A DNA stretch of 64,000 nucleotides from UBA12567 sp964598425 (GTDB lineage: Bacteria > Planctomycetota > Phycisphaerae > Phycisphaerales > SM1A02), in assembly GCA_964598425.1 (NCBI GenBank), contig CAZRBV010000003.1:1-64000 (forward strand), read 5' to 3'. Under the pieces are notes generated by a model. It saw only the letters and a program-made list of their open reading frames with translations, was not told the origin of the DNA and did not search any database. Shown here piece by piece: positions 1 through 9,255 of the stretch. The first letter of the stretch is position 1. Every line of letters begins with the position of its first letter. The translations under genes and the position numbers were made by a program.

Positions 1-1
1 G

Positions 2-85
2 ATGACGCAGTGGGGTGAGGATCGTCAGGTGACATGCACGGGGGTCGCGTTCCATCGCGGCTCTCGAGGGCAGTGTGATGGTTGA
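2..85 (+). CDS. possible C-terminal end of an upstream gene (partial)
   Basis: One plus-strand frame is open from the left edge to a TGA at 83-85, and a strong intrinsic terminator follows about 40 bases later. This is consistent with the tail of a gene that begins outside the window. The roughly 27 visible residues show no recognisable motif. Position relative to the terminator is the only real support, so chance openness is quite possible. Confidence 0.25.
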   Translation: MTQWGEDRQVTCTGVAFHRGSRGQCDG

Positions 86-125
86 AACCGCGTGGATCTC
101 CTCTTCCGGTGGTCTCTTCCAGGCG

Positions 126-164
126 ACGCGGTGCTGCAACAGGGTCTGCAGCACCGCGTTTTTT
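126..164 (+). terminator. intrinsic terminator
   Basis: A perfect 13-bp stem (ACGCGGTGCTGCA paired with TGCAGCACCGCGT) encloses an 8-nt loop and runs directly into six T residues. This is a textbook rho-independent terminator for plus-strand transcription entering from the left edge. It isolates the PHP-hydrolase gene that follows. Confidence 0.85.
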
Positions 165-257
165 GGTGTGCAGCATCCGCTTTGGCGGTGATTCGGCACG
201 AACGGCTGTTGGATGATCATGCCCGAGGAAGTACGCTGCGTGTTTGGAGGGTGCAAC

Positions 258-2144
258 ATGTCGCATCGCATGGCAATGGTGGCTTGGGTGGCAGTGGCCG
301 GTTCAGCGATGGCTCACGACCACGTGCCAGAGTGGCTCGATTCGGTTGGCCAGATGTTCGTCGAGATCGGCGGCGTGACCGCTGTTCGTGGTGATGGGCA
401 GGCGTGGGCTGATATCCGACTCGTGAATCTCACCGATGAGCCCGCTTTGCTGGTACGGCTCGAGCTCATTCGGGATGGCGACGTGATTGAAGTGGATGAC
501 CTGGCGGTGGTGCTGCCTGCGGTCGGCACGGCAGGGCGGGCCTATGCGAATCTGGAGTCGATGCTCTGTCACGCGCCGCCCGCGGCGAAGGCTGAGATCG
601 AGGAAATGATGAAGTCGCAGCTTCGGGCGCTCGAGGACATCCAGCCTGCCTCGGTTTCGCGGCGGGTGTATCCCGGTGATGACCTCTCGGGATCGTGGTC
701 GGTCGCAGTCACGCTGGACGGCGACGCCGGATGTGACACCCGCGTTTACCCGGTTGGCTTTCAGCGGCACCCGATGCTTCCGAATGGATCTGCAATCGCC
801 ACGGGTCGAAAGTTTGACCTCGACCATGGTGGTTGGGTTGACGTGCCAGCACGAGCAGCAGGTGGTGACGTGTGGAGCGCCGGTGATCAACATCTGCATA
901 CGACGTGGTCGCTCGATGCGTACGCACTCGAAGACACCGAAGAGGGCCCGGCTGGTTATGCCGATGCCGCCCGGTCCTATGGACTGGACTGGATCATGGT
1001 CACCGATCACTCCAACATCCACGCGTGGTATTTCGGGACGTGGTTCTTTACGCCGGAGCAGCACGAGATCGCCCGTCAGGAAGCGGCCGCGTATCGAGAC
1101 TCCGAGGGCTGGCCTGTGCTCTACAGCCAGGAAATGGGTCTCGGGCGAACTGGGTTCTGGGATCTTGCTTCGCACATGCTTGTGTATCCACTCGACACGT
1201 TTGATGCACCCTATCTGGAGAATCCATCCAGCGGGCTCGTATTCGGTCATGCCGAGTGTGAGGATGAGCAAGTGATTATCGACCGCATCAATGACAATGG
1301 CTGTTACGGTTTCATCGCGCATCCATACGAAGAAGGAACGATGTCATTTGCGCAGTGGGATTGGGACAATGGCGCCGTCGGGTGGGCCGGTCTTGAGCTG
1401 TGGTCAAATGCTGCGAGTGAGTTCCATGAAGCCGATCTTGCAGCACTGGGCAAGTGGCACGAGCTGCTCGCCGACATCGCGCCTCCATCGGGCGGTTCGC
1501 TGGCGGATCGCGACGGCTTCCCAACGCGGTTTCCTGTTGGTATTGGGAACAGCGACGCGCACACGCCCGGTGCTATTGGCAATGTGTTCACCTATGCGCG
1601 ACTTGACGAAGTGACGCCCACCTCGCTTCGGGAGGTGTTTCTGAGTGGTCGGTGCGTTGCTTCAGACGGTCCGCTCGTGACGCTTGAAGTGAATACTGCC
1701 GGGATCGGGGACGTCGCCATTCTGCCGGGTGGCCGCGGCCGCGCTGTTGTTCGGCTTGAGACCACGTCACAGTTCGGCCCAGTGAGCGATTACAACTTTG
1801 CGTTGGAGCGTGACGGAGAAACGCTGCTGGAATTGCCGACAAGCGATATCTCGGGCTACGCGGCCGAGTTCGTGATCGACTCGCCGACAATGTTCGCTGA
1901 CGCCACCTACCTGACGGCGTGGGCCCAGCGATCAGATCTCGATCGGCTTGCGTTGACTAATCCCGTCTGGTTGCAGACCGCGTTGCCTGGCGACGTTGAT
2001 GGTGATGGCGAAGTGGGTGTCAACGACCTTCTGGCAATGCTCGGGACCTGGGGCGTGTGCGAAGGATGCCCCGCTGACGGAGACGGCTCTGGCGTAGTCG
2101 ATGTCAATGACATTCTGATGCTGCTGGCGAACTGGTCTTCGTGA
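258..2144 (+). CDS. exported PHP-domain metallohydrolase (CehA/McbA type) with C-terminal dockerin
   Basis: Encodes about 628 aa. The ATG at 258 is chosen because GGAGG lies 7 bases upstream and it begins a typical signal peptide (MSHRMAMVAWVAVAGSAMAHD). The middle of the protein carries PHP-family metal motifs: GDQHLHTTWSLDA near residue 215 (HxH) and MVTDHSN about 40 residues later, with further H/D clusters such as FIAHPYEEG and IGNSDAHTPG. These match the CehA/McbA (DUF3604-like) group, which hydrolyses esters or phosphoesters using divalent metals. The last 60 residues form two dockerin-type loops (DVDGDGEVGVNDLL and DGDGSGVVDVNDIL) ending in W. The substrate is not evident. The protein is probably secreted or surface-attached. 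Confidence 0.85.
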   Translation: MSHRMAMVAWVAVAGSAMAHDHVPEWLDSVGQMFVEIGGVTAVRGDGQAWADIRLVNLTDEPALLVRLELIRDGDVIEVDDLAVVLPAVGTAGRAYANLESMLCHAPPAAKAEIEEMMKSQLRALEDIQPASVSRRVYPGDDLSGSWSVAVTLDGDAGCDTRVYPVGFQRHPMLPNGSAIATGRKFDLDHGGWVDVPARAAGGDVWSAGDQHLHTTWSLDAYALEDTEEGPAGYADAARSYGLDWIMVTDHSNIHAWYFGTWFFTPEQHEIARQEAAAYRDSEGWPVLYSQEMGLGRTGFWDLASHMLVYPLDTFDAPYLENPSSGLVFGHAECEDEQVIIDRINDNGCYGFIAHPYEEGTMSFAQWDWDNGAVGWAGLELWSNAASEFHEADLAALGKWHELLADIAPPSGGSLADRDGFPTRFPVGIGNSDAHTPGAIGNVFTYARLDEVTPTSLREVFLSGRCVASDGPLVTLEVNTAGIGDVAILPGGRGRAVVRLETTSQFGPVSDYNFALERDGETLLELPTSDISGYAAEFVIDSPTMFADATYLTAWAQRSDLDRLALTNPVWLQTALPGDVDGDGEVGVNDLLAMLGTWGVCEGCPADGDGSGVVDVNDILMLLANWSS

Positions 2145-2150
2145 GCGGAG

Positions 2151-3284
2151 TCAGTCGAAGATGAGCACGATCCACGCGGCGAACAGCACAACGTGCACTG
2201 CGCCTTGAAGGATGTTGGTGCGTCCTCCAGCGAACGTCACGGTGCTGGCGAGCAGCGTCAGGAAGAGCAGTAACTGATCGAGTGAGGACAACCCCAGCTG
2301 CACGGTGAGACCAGTTGCCCACCCGACGCAGACGACAGCCGGAATCGTCAAGCCGATGGTGGCAACCGCAGAACCAAGACAGATATTGATGCCTCGCTGC
2401 AGCTGATTCGCTCGCGCTGCCTGAATGGCAGAGACGCCTTCCGGTGTGAGAACCAGTATCGCGACGACGAGGCCCGCGATCTGTTGGGGCGCGCCAAGCT
2501 GTTCGACCCCGGCATCCATCAGCACTGCAAGTGCTTTGGCCAGGAGCACAACTGGAATCATGGTGAGTATGAGCAATACGGCGTGGAACGGGACTGTTCG
2601 CAGCCCGGCGGGTACATGGTGTTCGTCGATGACGTCAAGATCGTCATCATCCGGCTGCGTGAAGAAGTGCCGGTGCCGCATGGTCTGCACGCCGAGAAAC
2701 ACGGCGTAGAGCATGACGCACATTGTCACCAGGAAGACCGAGATCAGCGGGGAGGCGGATGCGTCGACTGTGGAGGTCGTGTACCGCGGAAGCACAAGGC
2801 CGAGAATCGCCAGTGGGATGATGACCGAAAGGTAGGCGTTGGCACCGCGCAGATTGAACGCGGGCTCCCGGTGCTTGAGACCTCCAACGATGAGTGTGAC
2901 GCCGACCAGTCCATTCAAGACCAGCATCAGCACTGAGAACATGGTGTCGCGGCCGAGATCGGCGTTGCCAGCTCCGGTCAACATGAGTGTGGCGATCATC
3001 GTGACCTCGATGCCGATGACGGCCAGCGTGAGCACGATGGTGCCGAGCGGTTCGCCAAGGAGAACCGCCAGACAGTCCGCATGCCGAACGACACTGAAGG
3101 CCAACCAGAGGATGACCGCAAAGAGCCCGGCAAACACCAGAATCGATCGTGTTGGCGAGGTCGCCGGTTGGTCAAACCAGCCGGGAATCACCCACCATGT
3201 CACGGGGACCAGCACCAGACCGAGAAGAAGGGCGGCTTCGGCTCGAAGGGCTCTGGACGCTGTTTTTGGCTGATTCAGGGACAT
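2151..3284 (-). CDS. chaA: ChaA-type calcium/sodium:proton antiporter
   Basis: Encodes 377 aa with about 11 hydrophobic segments. It has the duplicated acidic core of the CaCA exchangers: GEPLGTIVLTLAVIGIEVT in the first half, and TPEGVSAIQAARANQLQRG followed by LGSAVATIGLTIP in the second. Length and motifs match E. coli ChaA (366 aa), which exports Ca2+, Na+ or K+ in exchange for protons across the inner membrane. It converges on the PHP-hydrolase gene with only 6 bases between the stops. Cation specificity cannot be read from sequence. Confidence 0.85.
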   Translation of the reverse strand: MSLNQPKTASRALRAEAALLLGLVLVPVTWWVIPGWFDQPATSPTRSILVFAGLFAVILWLAFSVVRHADCLAVLLGEPLGTIVLTLAVIGIEVTMIATLMLTGAGNADLGRDTMFSVLMLVLNGLVGVTLIVGGLKHREPAFNLRGANAYLSVIIPLAILGLVLPRYTTSTVDASASPLISVFLVTMCVMLYAVFLGVQTMRHRHFFTQPDDDDLDVIDEHHVPAGLRTVPFHAVLLILTMIPVVLLAKALAVLMDAGVEQLGAPQQIAGLVVAILVLTPEGVSAIQAARANQLQRGINICLGSAVATIGLTIPAVVCVGWATGLTVQLGLSSLDQLLLFLTLLASTVTFAGGRTNILQGAVHVVLFAAWIVLIFD

Positions 3285-3428
3285 TGATGGTCTGAACCAT
3301 AATCAATCAGCAGGCCCTCAGGCCGCCACAATTCACGTTCCAGTTGAGAATATGCGGATCCAGCTGGGCTCTGGGGCCGTACTTGATGCAGAATAGAGGG
3401 CGGTATTGCTGCGTCTATACTCGGCGGC

Positions 3429-3454
3429 AGCCATCACAGAGAGCCATCACAGAG
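3429..3454 (+). repeat. 13-bp tandem direct repeat in the leader of the metalloprotease gene
   Basis: AGCCATCACAGAG occurs twice back to back, directly before the GAGAGG ribosome-binding site of the downstream M36-like protease. A TATACT hexamer that could be a -10 box lies at 3416-3421, which would place the repeat at or just after the transcription start. It could be a regulator half-site pair or a simple slippage duplication. Confidence 0.5.
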
Positions 3455-3467
3455 GAGAGGTACTCGC

Positions 3468-6308
3468 ATGTTCAGAATGATTGCCGCAGGAGCTTTGGCA
3501 GCGACGAGCCTGGTGCTCGCCGGCCCGATCGACAACTTCCCGAGCGATTCCGAGGGAACGCAGGCAGCGATCACGACGCTGCGGCACCGCGTTCCTGGTA
3601 TCCGGACTCATTCGAGTTTGGATGGCCGCATAGATCGCCTGTATGGCAAAGTCTTTTCGACCGGCAATTCTGCAAAGGACTCTGCCGATGGGTTCCTCAA
3701 TCAGTACGCAGATATCTGGGGCCTCTCGAGGCACGACCTCCATGCAGGTGGCGTGCTTCCAGGCGGCGCCACGCAGGTGTCCTTGATGCATGATCCGATT
3801 ACGGGCCACGCGAGGTTTACCGGGACGTACTACGCCCAGTGGGCTGGTGAGTACCGCGTGTTTGAAGGCCGAGTCATGGTCATGACGCTCAATCGCGCCG
3901 ATCACGGCGCGGTCCTGGCTGCGGCTGACCTTCGAGACCTGAGCGGATTCGTCCCCACCGAGCCCGCTGCGGCGCTCGTTGGCGATGCCCGCATGACCGG
4001 GCTTGCCAGAGATCTTCTTGGAACGAACGACGCAGTATTGGTCGACGGACCGGAAGTCGTCGTCTTTGCCGGGTACGACGACGAAGCATGTACGCCCACG
4101 ATGGCGGTTGAATTCGTCGCGGAGTCGGGTGGAAACTGGGATCCGGACGCGCACCAGAAGCGGCGCTTTGTTGTTCGCGCCGACGATGGTCAGGTTCTTC
4201 ATGACGAGAACATGATTCTCTCGTGCGCTGCTACCGACATGCCGCTCGGCGCCATGGCGATTGCGGCTGCGGGAACAGTGACAGGGCAAGTGTCCGCCAA
4301 CACGACGGCGTCTACTCGCGCCGCTGAATGTGATCCAGAGTTCACTTCGCCCCTGCCCTATGCTGCGGTGACGGCAAATGGCACGACGGTCTATGCGGAC
4401 TCGAGTGGCGAGTTTTCCCATCCCCATGCAGGTGGCGTGACGACCTTCGGTGGCACGCTTGGCGGTCAGTGGTTCAGCGTGAACAACGAGGCCGGGTCCA
4501 CGACGTCAGCGTCTTCGAGCGGAGCATCGGGCGATGACATTTCAATCACCTACAACCCATCACCATCGGAACTCGTAACCGCTCAGGTCAATGCGTACAA
4601 GGAAGCGAACCTGATTCGTGACATGGTGCTTGACTCCAACCCTTCCTATCCAGCGATCACAGGGCAGACCGGCTGGCCGATCAATGTCAATCTTGGCAGT
4701 ACCTGTAACGCCTACTACGACTACAGCTCCATCAACTTCTACCAGTCCGGCGGTGGATGCAACAACACATCGTTCTCGGTAATCGTGCATCATGAGTACG
4801 GCCACCATCTCGTGGCTGAGGGCGGTTCCGGCCAGGGCGAGTATGGCGAAGGCATGGGCGACGTCATGGGCGTTGTTCTCACTGGTGACAACGAGCTTGC
4901 CCGTGGGTTCTATTCCAGCGATTGCAACAACGGCATTCGCAATGCTGACAATTCATGCCAGTACTCAGCGTCGTCGTGCTCTTCGTGCGGTAGTGAGATT
5001 CATGCTTGCGGGCAACTCCTCTCTGGATGCGTGTGGGATACATGGCTGGCGCTCGAGGCCAGCGGCCCGATCACAGCGCAGCAGGTGATTCGCGACCTCT
5101 CCGTCAACAGCATTCTCCTTCACAGTGGTTCCAGCATCACTGACTCGATCGCGATCGACTTCGTGACGCTCGATGATGACGATGGCAACATCGATAATGG
5201 ATCTCCGCACTACTATGAGATCGCTGAGGGCTTCGGCATGCACGGCCTGAATGTGCCTGAATTGGCACTTCTGTCGATCACCGCCCCGGACGGTCTTCCG
5301 AGCCTGATCGATCCCAATGGCGGAACAAGCGTTCGCATTCGTATCGATGGTCTCTCTGGAGACTTCGAGGATGGAACCGGACGCGTGATGATCAGCCAGG
5401 GGGGCGCCTATGAGACGTACTCACTGGAGCCCCTTGGAACCGACTTCGAAGCGGTGTTCCCCGCGACGGCGTGTGGTGATGCTGTGAGTTATTACTTCGG
5501 CGCAACGACGACGACGGGCATCAATGTCTATTGGCCGAGCAGTGGTCCAAGCAGCCCGTTTACGGTGCAGGCTGCCTATGGCGATCCGATCGTTTCGTTC
5601 GAAGAGGACTTCCAGACCGATGGCGGCTGGACGGCAAGCGGATCAGCAGCCGATGGCCAGTGGACCCACGGCATCCCTGTGAACTGCAACCGCGGCGATC
5701 CTTCTGGTGACTTCGATGGAAACGACCGATGCTGGTTGACCGACAACAGCAGCGCCAATGGATGTAATAGCGATGTCGATGATGGCACGGTGTACCTGAC
5801 GTCACCAACATTGGACGCATCGGAGCCGGGCGCGCAGTTGTGCTATGCCCGCTGGTTCAGTAACGACTACGGTGCCGCGCCGAATACCGACACGTTCGTC
5901 GTGCAGGTTTCGGATGACAACGGTTCCAGCTGGCTGACGCTTGAAACCGTTGGTCCTGCTGGCGACGAGGTCTCCGGTGGCTGGTATGACGTGTGCTATC
6001 TACTCGACTCGGTGAGCGGATTCGATCCGACCACCTCCATGCGAGTACGTTTCTATACGTCGGATGCGTCGTCGAGTGGTTCGGTTGTCGAGGCGGCTGT
6101 TGATGCGATTTCGCTGTCAACTCCAGACTGCGACAACGATCAGCCGTGCCCCGGTGACATCAACGGCGATGGCGAAACTGGCGTTGATGATGTGTTGGCG
6201 GTCATTGCTGCCTTCGGCTCGGGAGCTGGCGGCGATGTTGACGGCGACGGTGATACCGATGTCGATGACATCCTGACAGTGGTCAGCTCATTCGGGCCAT
6301 GCCCCTGA
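3468..6308 (+). CDS. exported M36/fungalysin-like zinc metalloprotease with dockerin
   Basis: Encodes 946 aa beginning with a signal peptide (MFRMIAAGALAATSLVLAG) after a GAGAGG ribosome-binding site. Residues 20-200 resemble the FTP/PepSY propeptide of thermolysin-like enzymes. The zinc site HHEYGHHLVAEGGSGQGEYG lies near residue 442, with a downstream GEGMGD glutamate as third ligand, typical of M36-type gluzincins. A jelly-roll-like region (about 690-890) follows, then two dockerin loops (DINGDGETGVDDVL and DVDGDGDTDVDDIL) at the C-terminus. The likely role is extracellular protein degradation after autocatalytic removal of the propeptide. An intrinsic terminator follows the gene. Confidence 0.85.
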   Translation: MFRMIAAGALAATSLVLAGPIDNFPSDSEGTQAAITTLRHRVPGIRTHSSLDGRIDRLYGKVFSTGNSAKDSADGFLNQYADIWGLSRHDLHAGGVLPGGATQVSLMHDPITGHARFTGTYYAQWAGEYRVFEGRVMVMTLNRADHGAVLAAADLRDLSGFVPTEPAAALVGDARMTGLARDLLGTNDAVLVDGPEVVVFAGYDDEACTPTMAVEFVAESGGNWDPDAHQKRRFVVRADDGQVLHDENMILSCAATDMPLGAMAIAAAGTVTGQVSANTTASTRAAECDPEFTSPLPYAAVTANGTTVYADSSGEFSHPHAGGVTTFGGTLGGQWFSVNNEAGSTTSASSSGASGDDISITYNPSPSELVTAQVNAYKEANLIRDMVLDSNPSYPAITGQTGWPINVNLGSTCNAYYDYSSINFYQSGGGCNNTSFSVIVHHEYGHHLVAEGGSGQGEYGEGMGDVMGVVLTGDNELARGFYSSDCNNGIRNADNSCQYSASSCSSCGSEIHACGQLLSGCVWDTWLALEASGPITAQQVIRDLSVNSILLHSGSSITDSIAIDFVTLDDDDGNIDNGSPHYYEIAEGFGMHGLNVPELALLSITAPDGLPSLIDPNGGTSVRIRIDGLSGDFEDGTGRVMISQGGAYETYSLEPLGTDFEAVFPATACGDAVSYYFGATTTTGINVYWPSSGPSSPFTVQAAYGDPIVSFEEDFQTDGGWTASGSAADGQWTHGIPVNCNRGDPSGDFDGNDRCWLTDNSSANGCNSDVDDGTVYLTSPTLDASEPGAQLCYARWFSNDYGAAPNTDTFVVQVSDDNGSSWLTLETVGPAGDEVSGGWYDVCYLLDSVSGFDPTTSMRVRFYTSDASSSGSVVEAAVDAISLSTPDCDNDQPCPGDINGDGETGVDDVLAVIAAFGSGAGGDVDGDGDTDVDDILTVVSSFGPCP

Positions 6309-6332
6309 TCGCAGCCCACATTCTTGAATCTG

Positions 6333-6370
6333 GCGGACGCTCCGGTCATACCGGGGCGTCCGCTCTTTTT
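6333..6370 (+). terminator. intrinsic terminator after the M36-like protease
   Basis: A GCGGACGC/GCGTCCGC stem extended by CCGG/CCGG pairs is followed by CTCTTTTT. It lies about 25 bases after the stop codon and separates the protease from the next dockerin gene. Confidence 0.85.
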
Positions 6371-6492
6371 CGGATTTGTGAGCCCGTCGCGCAGCCGAGG
6401 GTGGGTTGGGGCGGTTCGATGGCAGACTTCGATAGAAACCACCAACGAATCGTTGGGAAGCGGCCGATTCTGGGTTACGCTCGGTAGTTCCG

Positions 6493-9255
6493 ATGATGGT
6501 CTCTGCGTCCATGACCGCGATTCTCGCTGGCCTTGCGTCCATGCAACACGAGGCCGTGTTTGATGGTGCGCAGGCTGGATCCATGCTGCCGCTCCGAGTG
6601 GACCGACCGCTGGCAGGTCGGTCCTCGGATGGGTCGATTGTCCAAGCCGACGAACCTCGCTGGGGGCCGGTTCGTGTTGTGGGCGATCTGCCCTGTTGGG
6701 AGCACACGTGGGAGTGTCAAGGATCGATCCGCGTGCTGATTGGCGGCATGTGCCGGGATGATCGAACACCGCTCCTGCTCGCCATCAACAGTATGACGTT
6801 GAGTCTTTCGTTCTTCGTCGGCGAGTTTGATGGCGAACCGTTGTTTGAGTGGAGCTTGCAGCGGGTGGACGAGACAGGGGAGCACATGGATCTTCTAGCC
6901 AATCATCCGCTTCGGAGGGAGAACGAGGCCTTTGCCGTGCGATCCGGATGCGCACTTCCGGGGTGTGTTCTCCTGCACTGCGAGCGGTCGAAACTGATTG
7001 ACGGCGAGTGGACAGGTGAGGGTGTCAGCGTCTTTGCGCTTCAGCAGCGATCCAGCGGATGGGAGTTGGAACACCTGTACGATGGTCCGCCGATGACCGA
7101 TTCGTCAAGCGGACTGGGGTGGGGGCGAGGCTGGGTCTCATCCATGCAGAGTTACTACCCCGTTCCATCGGACGGTGAGATGACCGAGGCCTTTGTGCCT
7201 TTTGTTGACTACATCAATCATCAGGCGGGCAATTACGCCCGAGGCGGCCAGTGCTTCTTGCTCAAGGCCATTCGCGACGATGTCACCGATGTGCCGTGGC
7301 GATTTGAAGGTCCCGTATTGCTGTACGAGTTCTCAGGAACCGACCGCCAGCATGCGCATGCAGCTGCCTGGACGCCGAACGGTGTGCTGCTCGCTGTTGG
7401 TGATGGTGAGAACTCAGATGTCAGGCTCCTCACCTGTGATGACTGGTCTGAATGGACAGACCTCGACCATTGGTCACTGCATACAGGCTTGCACGGCATG
7501 CCATCCTCGGACGGTGGTCCGGGGCTGGCGGCGAACCAGTTCTGGGCGGCTTGTCCCGGGGCGGAGCCAAACGAAGTGATTGTCGGGGGCGACAATGTGT
7601 CGACAGCCATTATGTCCGTGGCTGTGCCGGATGATCCCGCTGATGGCACCCGATTTGGCCGGCTCTGGGGGAAGCAGTATGGGGATCCATTCGACGAAGG
7701 GCAGAAACAGACGACGTGTTCATCGTTGTTATGCGTACGTCCCGAGCATGGTGGTGGCGTGGTGGCGAGGGTCAATCGTGAGGGCAGTGTGTTTGGTGAG
7801 GAGCACGCGCGAATTCTCTACAGCCCCGACCGCAGGAACTTTGGATCGATTGCCAGAATGACTCATGGTGCGGGTGACGCATCGCCAGTGACGGTGATGG
7901 GCAATCGGCTGCTTCAAGGCCGATTTGTAGTTCAGGAAGATCGAGGCGTGTGGTCCATGCCGATGCCGGCCGACTGGCATGTTGGCCGGGGAGTCCTGGT
8001 GGATCCCGGAAGTACCGATTGGCTGCGCGAGGAAGGAGCGATCACGGTGCTGGAGGCAGGTGCTGGAACTGAGGTGGAGCCTATCGATCGTGATGCGAAC
8101 GACCTTGGCGCACTCGCAGCGGAAGCACCTGGAGTTGGTGAAGTGTGGCACATTACGCGTGCTGAGAGTACAGACAACACGATTGCCAGAATCGAGTTTC
8201 CGTCGTCGGGCGATTCGTGCGAGCAGACTTCTGTGCTTGCGCGTACATGGATCTGCAATCTGGCGCCGGGTGTATTGTCAATCGATCAGAAGATGCGAAC
8301 GGACTCGGAATCGACGCTCCGCCGCGCAAAGCTTGTTACAGAAGGGGAGTGGATCCCCGTGCCGATCATGACCGATGCTGGAGATTTTCTTTCGGGCGTG
8401 TGCCCACGTCTGGAGCTGAGGACCACTGGCAGCGTTGAGGATGTCGGGCCGCTCGATTTTCTGATTACGATCGACGGGCTCTTTGCCGGCGAGTTTGGGC
8501 AATGGACCCCGGCATCGGCCAGCGACCCGGCGGGTCTGCCCGATGAGATGCTCAGTCTTCCGCTCCGCGACCTCGGGCCGCGATGGCTGGTCACGTTGGA
8601 TGTGGTGTTGCCGGAAACGGGGATTGACCGAGGGCTGTCTGATCGGATCGCAGAGGTGACGATTGCGTCACTCCCGCTCAAGGGAGACGACGAGTTGCGA
8701 GTCATGCTCAGGCCTGCGTTTGAGCGTGTGCGGCTGGACGTTGTTCGGGGCGGCGAGGTCATTGCCAGTGCGGTGCAAAGCGGTGTTCGCGTCGAACGTC
8801 TCGATACGCTTCGCATCTCGATTGCGGGTGGTTCAGGGTTCGTGGGTGTGCATGCGCGGAGCGGGGGATCAAGCGATCTGCATGGCAGCCGCTTCAATGG
8901 GAATGCGGTTGTCGTGTCCGGGGTCCCTACGACTGTACGCTTCGGCGGGCTTGCTGGCGGGAGCCCCGAAGGCGCGGCCGTTCCAATCGAAGTGCTTCGA
9001 GTGTCTCAGGACATCACAACGCCGGATCTTGATTTCGATTTTGATTGGCAGGGCTCGCCTCCACTTCCGCCGTGCGCGGCCGACCTCAACGATGATGGCG
9101 TCGTCAATATTGATGACCTGCTGATCTTCGCCGCGTCCTGGGGCCCGTGCGACGACGAGGACTGCGTGGCCGACACCAACGGCAACGGCTCCGTCGGCAC
9201 CGACGACTTACTCGTGCTCCTTGAGATGTGGGGCCCGTGCCCGGAGGCCATCTGA
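6493..9255 (+). CDS. large exported protein of unknown function with dockerin
   Basis: Encodes 920 aa. The short hydrophobic N-terminus (MMVSASMTAILAGLASMQ) is compatible with a signal peptide. The first 500 residues contain repeated Trp/Gly-rich beta-strand patterns and phrases such as AWTPNGVLLAVGDGENSDVR and RILYSPDRRNFG. These suggest a beta-propeller (BNR or sialidase-like fold), but I do not recognise a family. Residues 620-840 look like additional beta-sandwich modules. The C-terminus carries two dockerin loops (DLNDDGVVNIDDLLIF and DTNGNGSVGTDDLL). No catalytic motif is identifiable. It overlaps the 3' end of the convergent cyclophilin gene by 48 bp. Confidence 0.75.
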   Translation: MMVSASMTAILAGLASMQHEAVFDGAQAGSMLPLRVDRPLAGRSSDGSIVQADEPRWGPVRVVGDLPCWEHTWECQGSIRVLIGGMCRDDRTPLLLAINSMTLSLSFFVGEFDGEPLFEWSLQRVDETGEHMDLLANHPLRRENEAFAVRSGCALPGCVLLHCERSKLIDGEWTGEGVSVFALQQRSSGWELEHLYDGPPMTDSSSGLGWGRGWVSSMQSYYPVPSDGEMTEAFVPFVDYINHQAGNYARGGQCFLLKAIRDDVTDVPWRFEGPVLLYEFSGTDRQHAHAAAWTPNGVLLAVGDGENSDVRLLTCDDWSEWTDLDHWSLHTGLHGMPSSDGGPGLAANQFWAACPGAEPNEVIVGGDNVSTAIMSVAVPDDPADGTRFGRLWGKQYGDPFDEGQKQTTCSSLLCVRPEHGGGVVARVNREGSVFGEEHARILYSPDRRNFGSIARMTHGAGDASPVTVMGNRLLQGRFVVQEDRGVWSMPMPADWHVGRGVLVDPGSTDWLREEGAITVLEAGAGTEVEPIDRDANDLGALAAEAPGVGEVWHITRAESTDNTIARIEFPSSGDSCEQTSVLARTWICNLAPGVLSIDQKMRTDSESTLRRAKLVTEGEWIPVPIMTDAGDFLSGVCPRLELRTTGSVEDVGPLDFLITIDGLFAGEFGQWTPASASDPAGLPDEMLSLPLRDLGPRWLVTLDVVLPETGIDRGLSDRIAEVTIASLPLKGDDELRVMLRPAFERVRLDVVRGGEVIASAVQSGVRVERLDTLRISIAGGSGFVGVHARSGGSSDLHGSRFNGNAVVVSGVPTTVRFGGLAGGSPEGAAVPIEVLRVSQDITTPDLDFDFDWQGSPPLPPCAADLNDDGVVNIDDLLIFAASWGPCDDEDCVADTNGNGSVGTDDLLVLLEMWGPCPEAI

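Noticed and set aside
303..1322. 339-codon minus-strand open frame
   Set aside because: Wholly antisense to the PHP-hydrolase gene, low-complexity Arg/His composition and no motif; a shadow of high-GC coding sequence.
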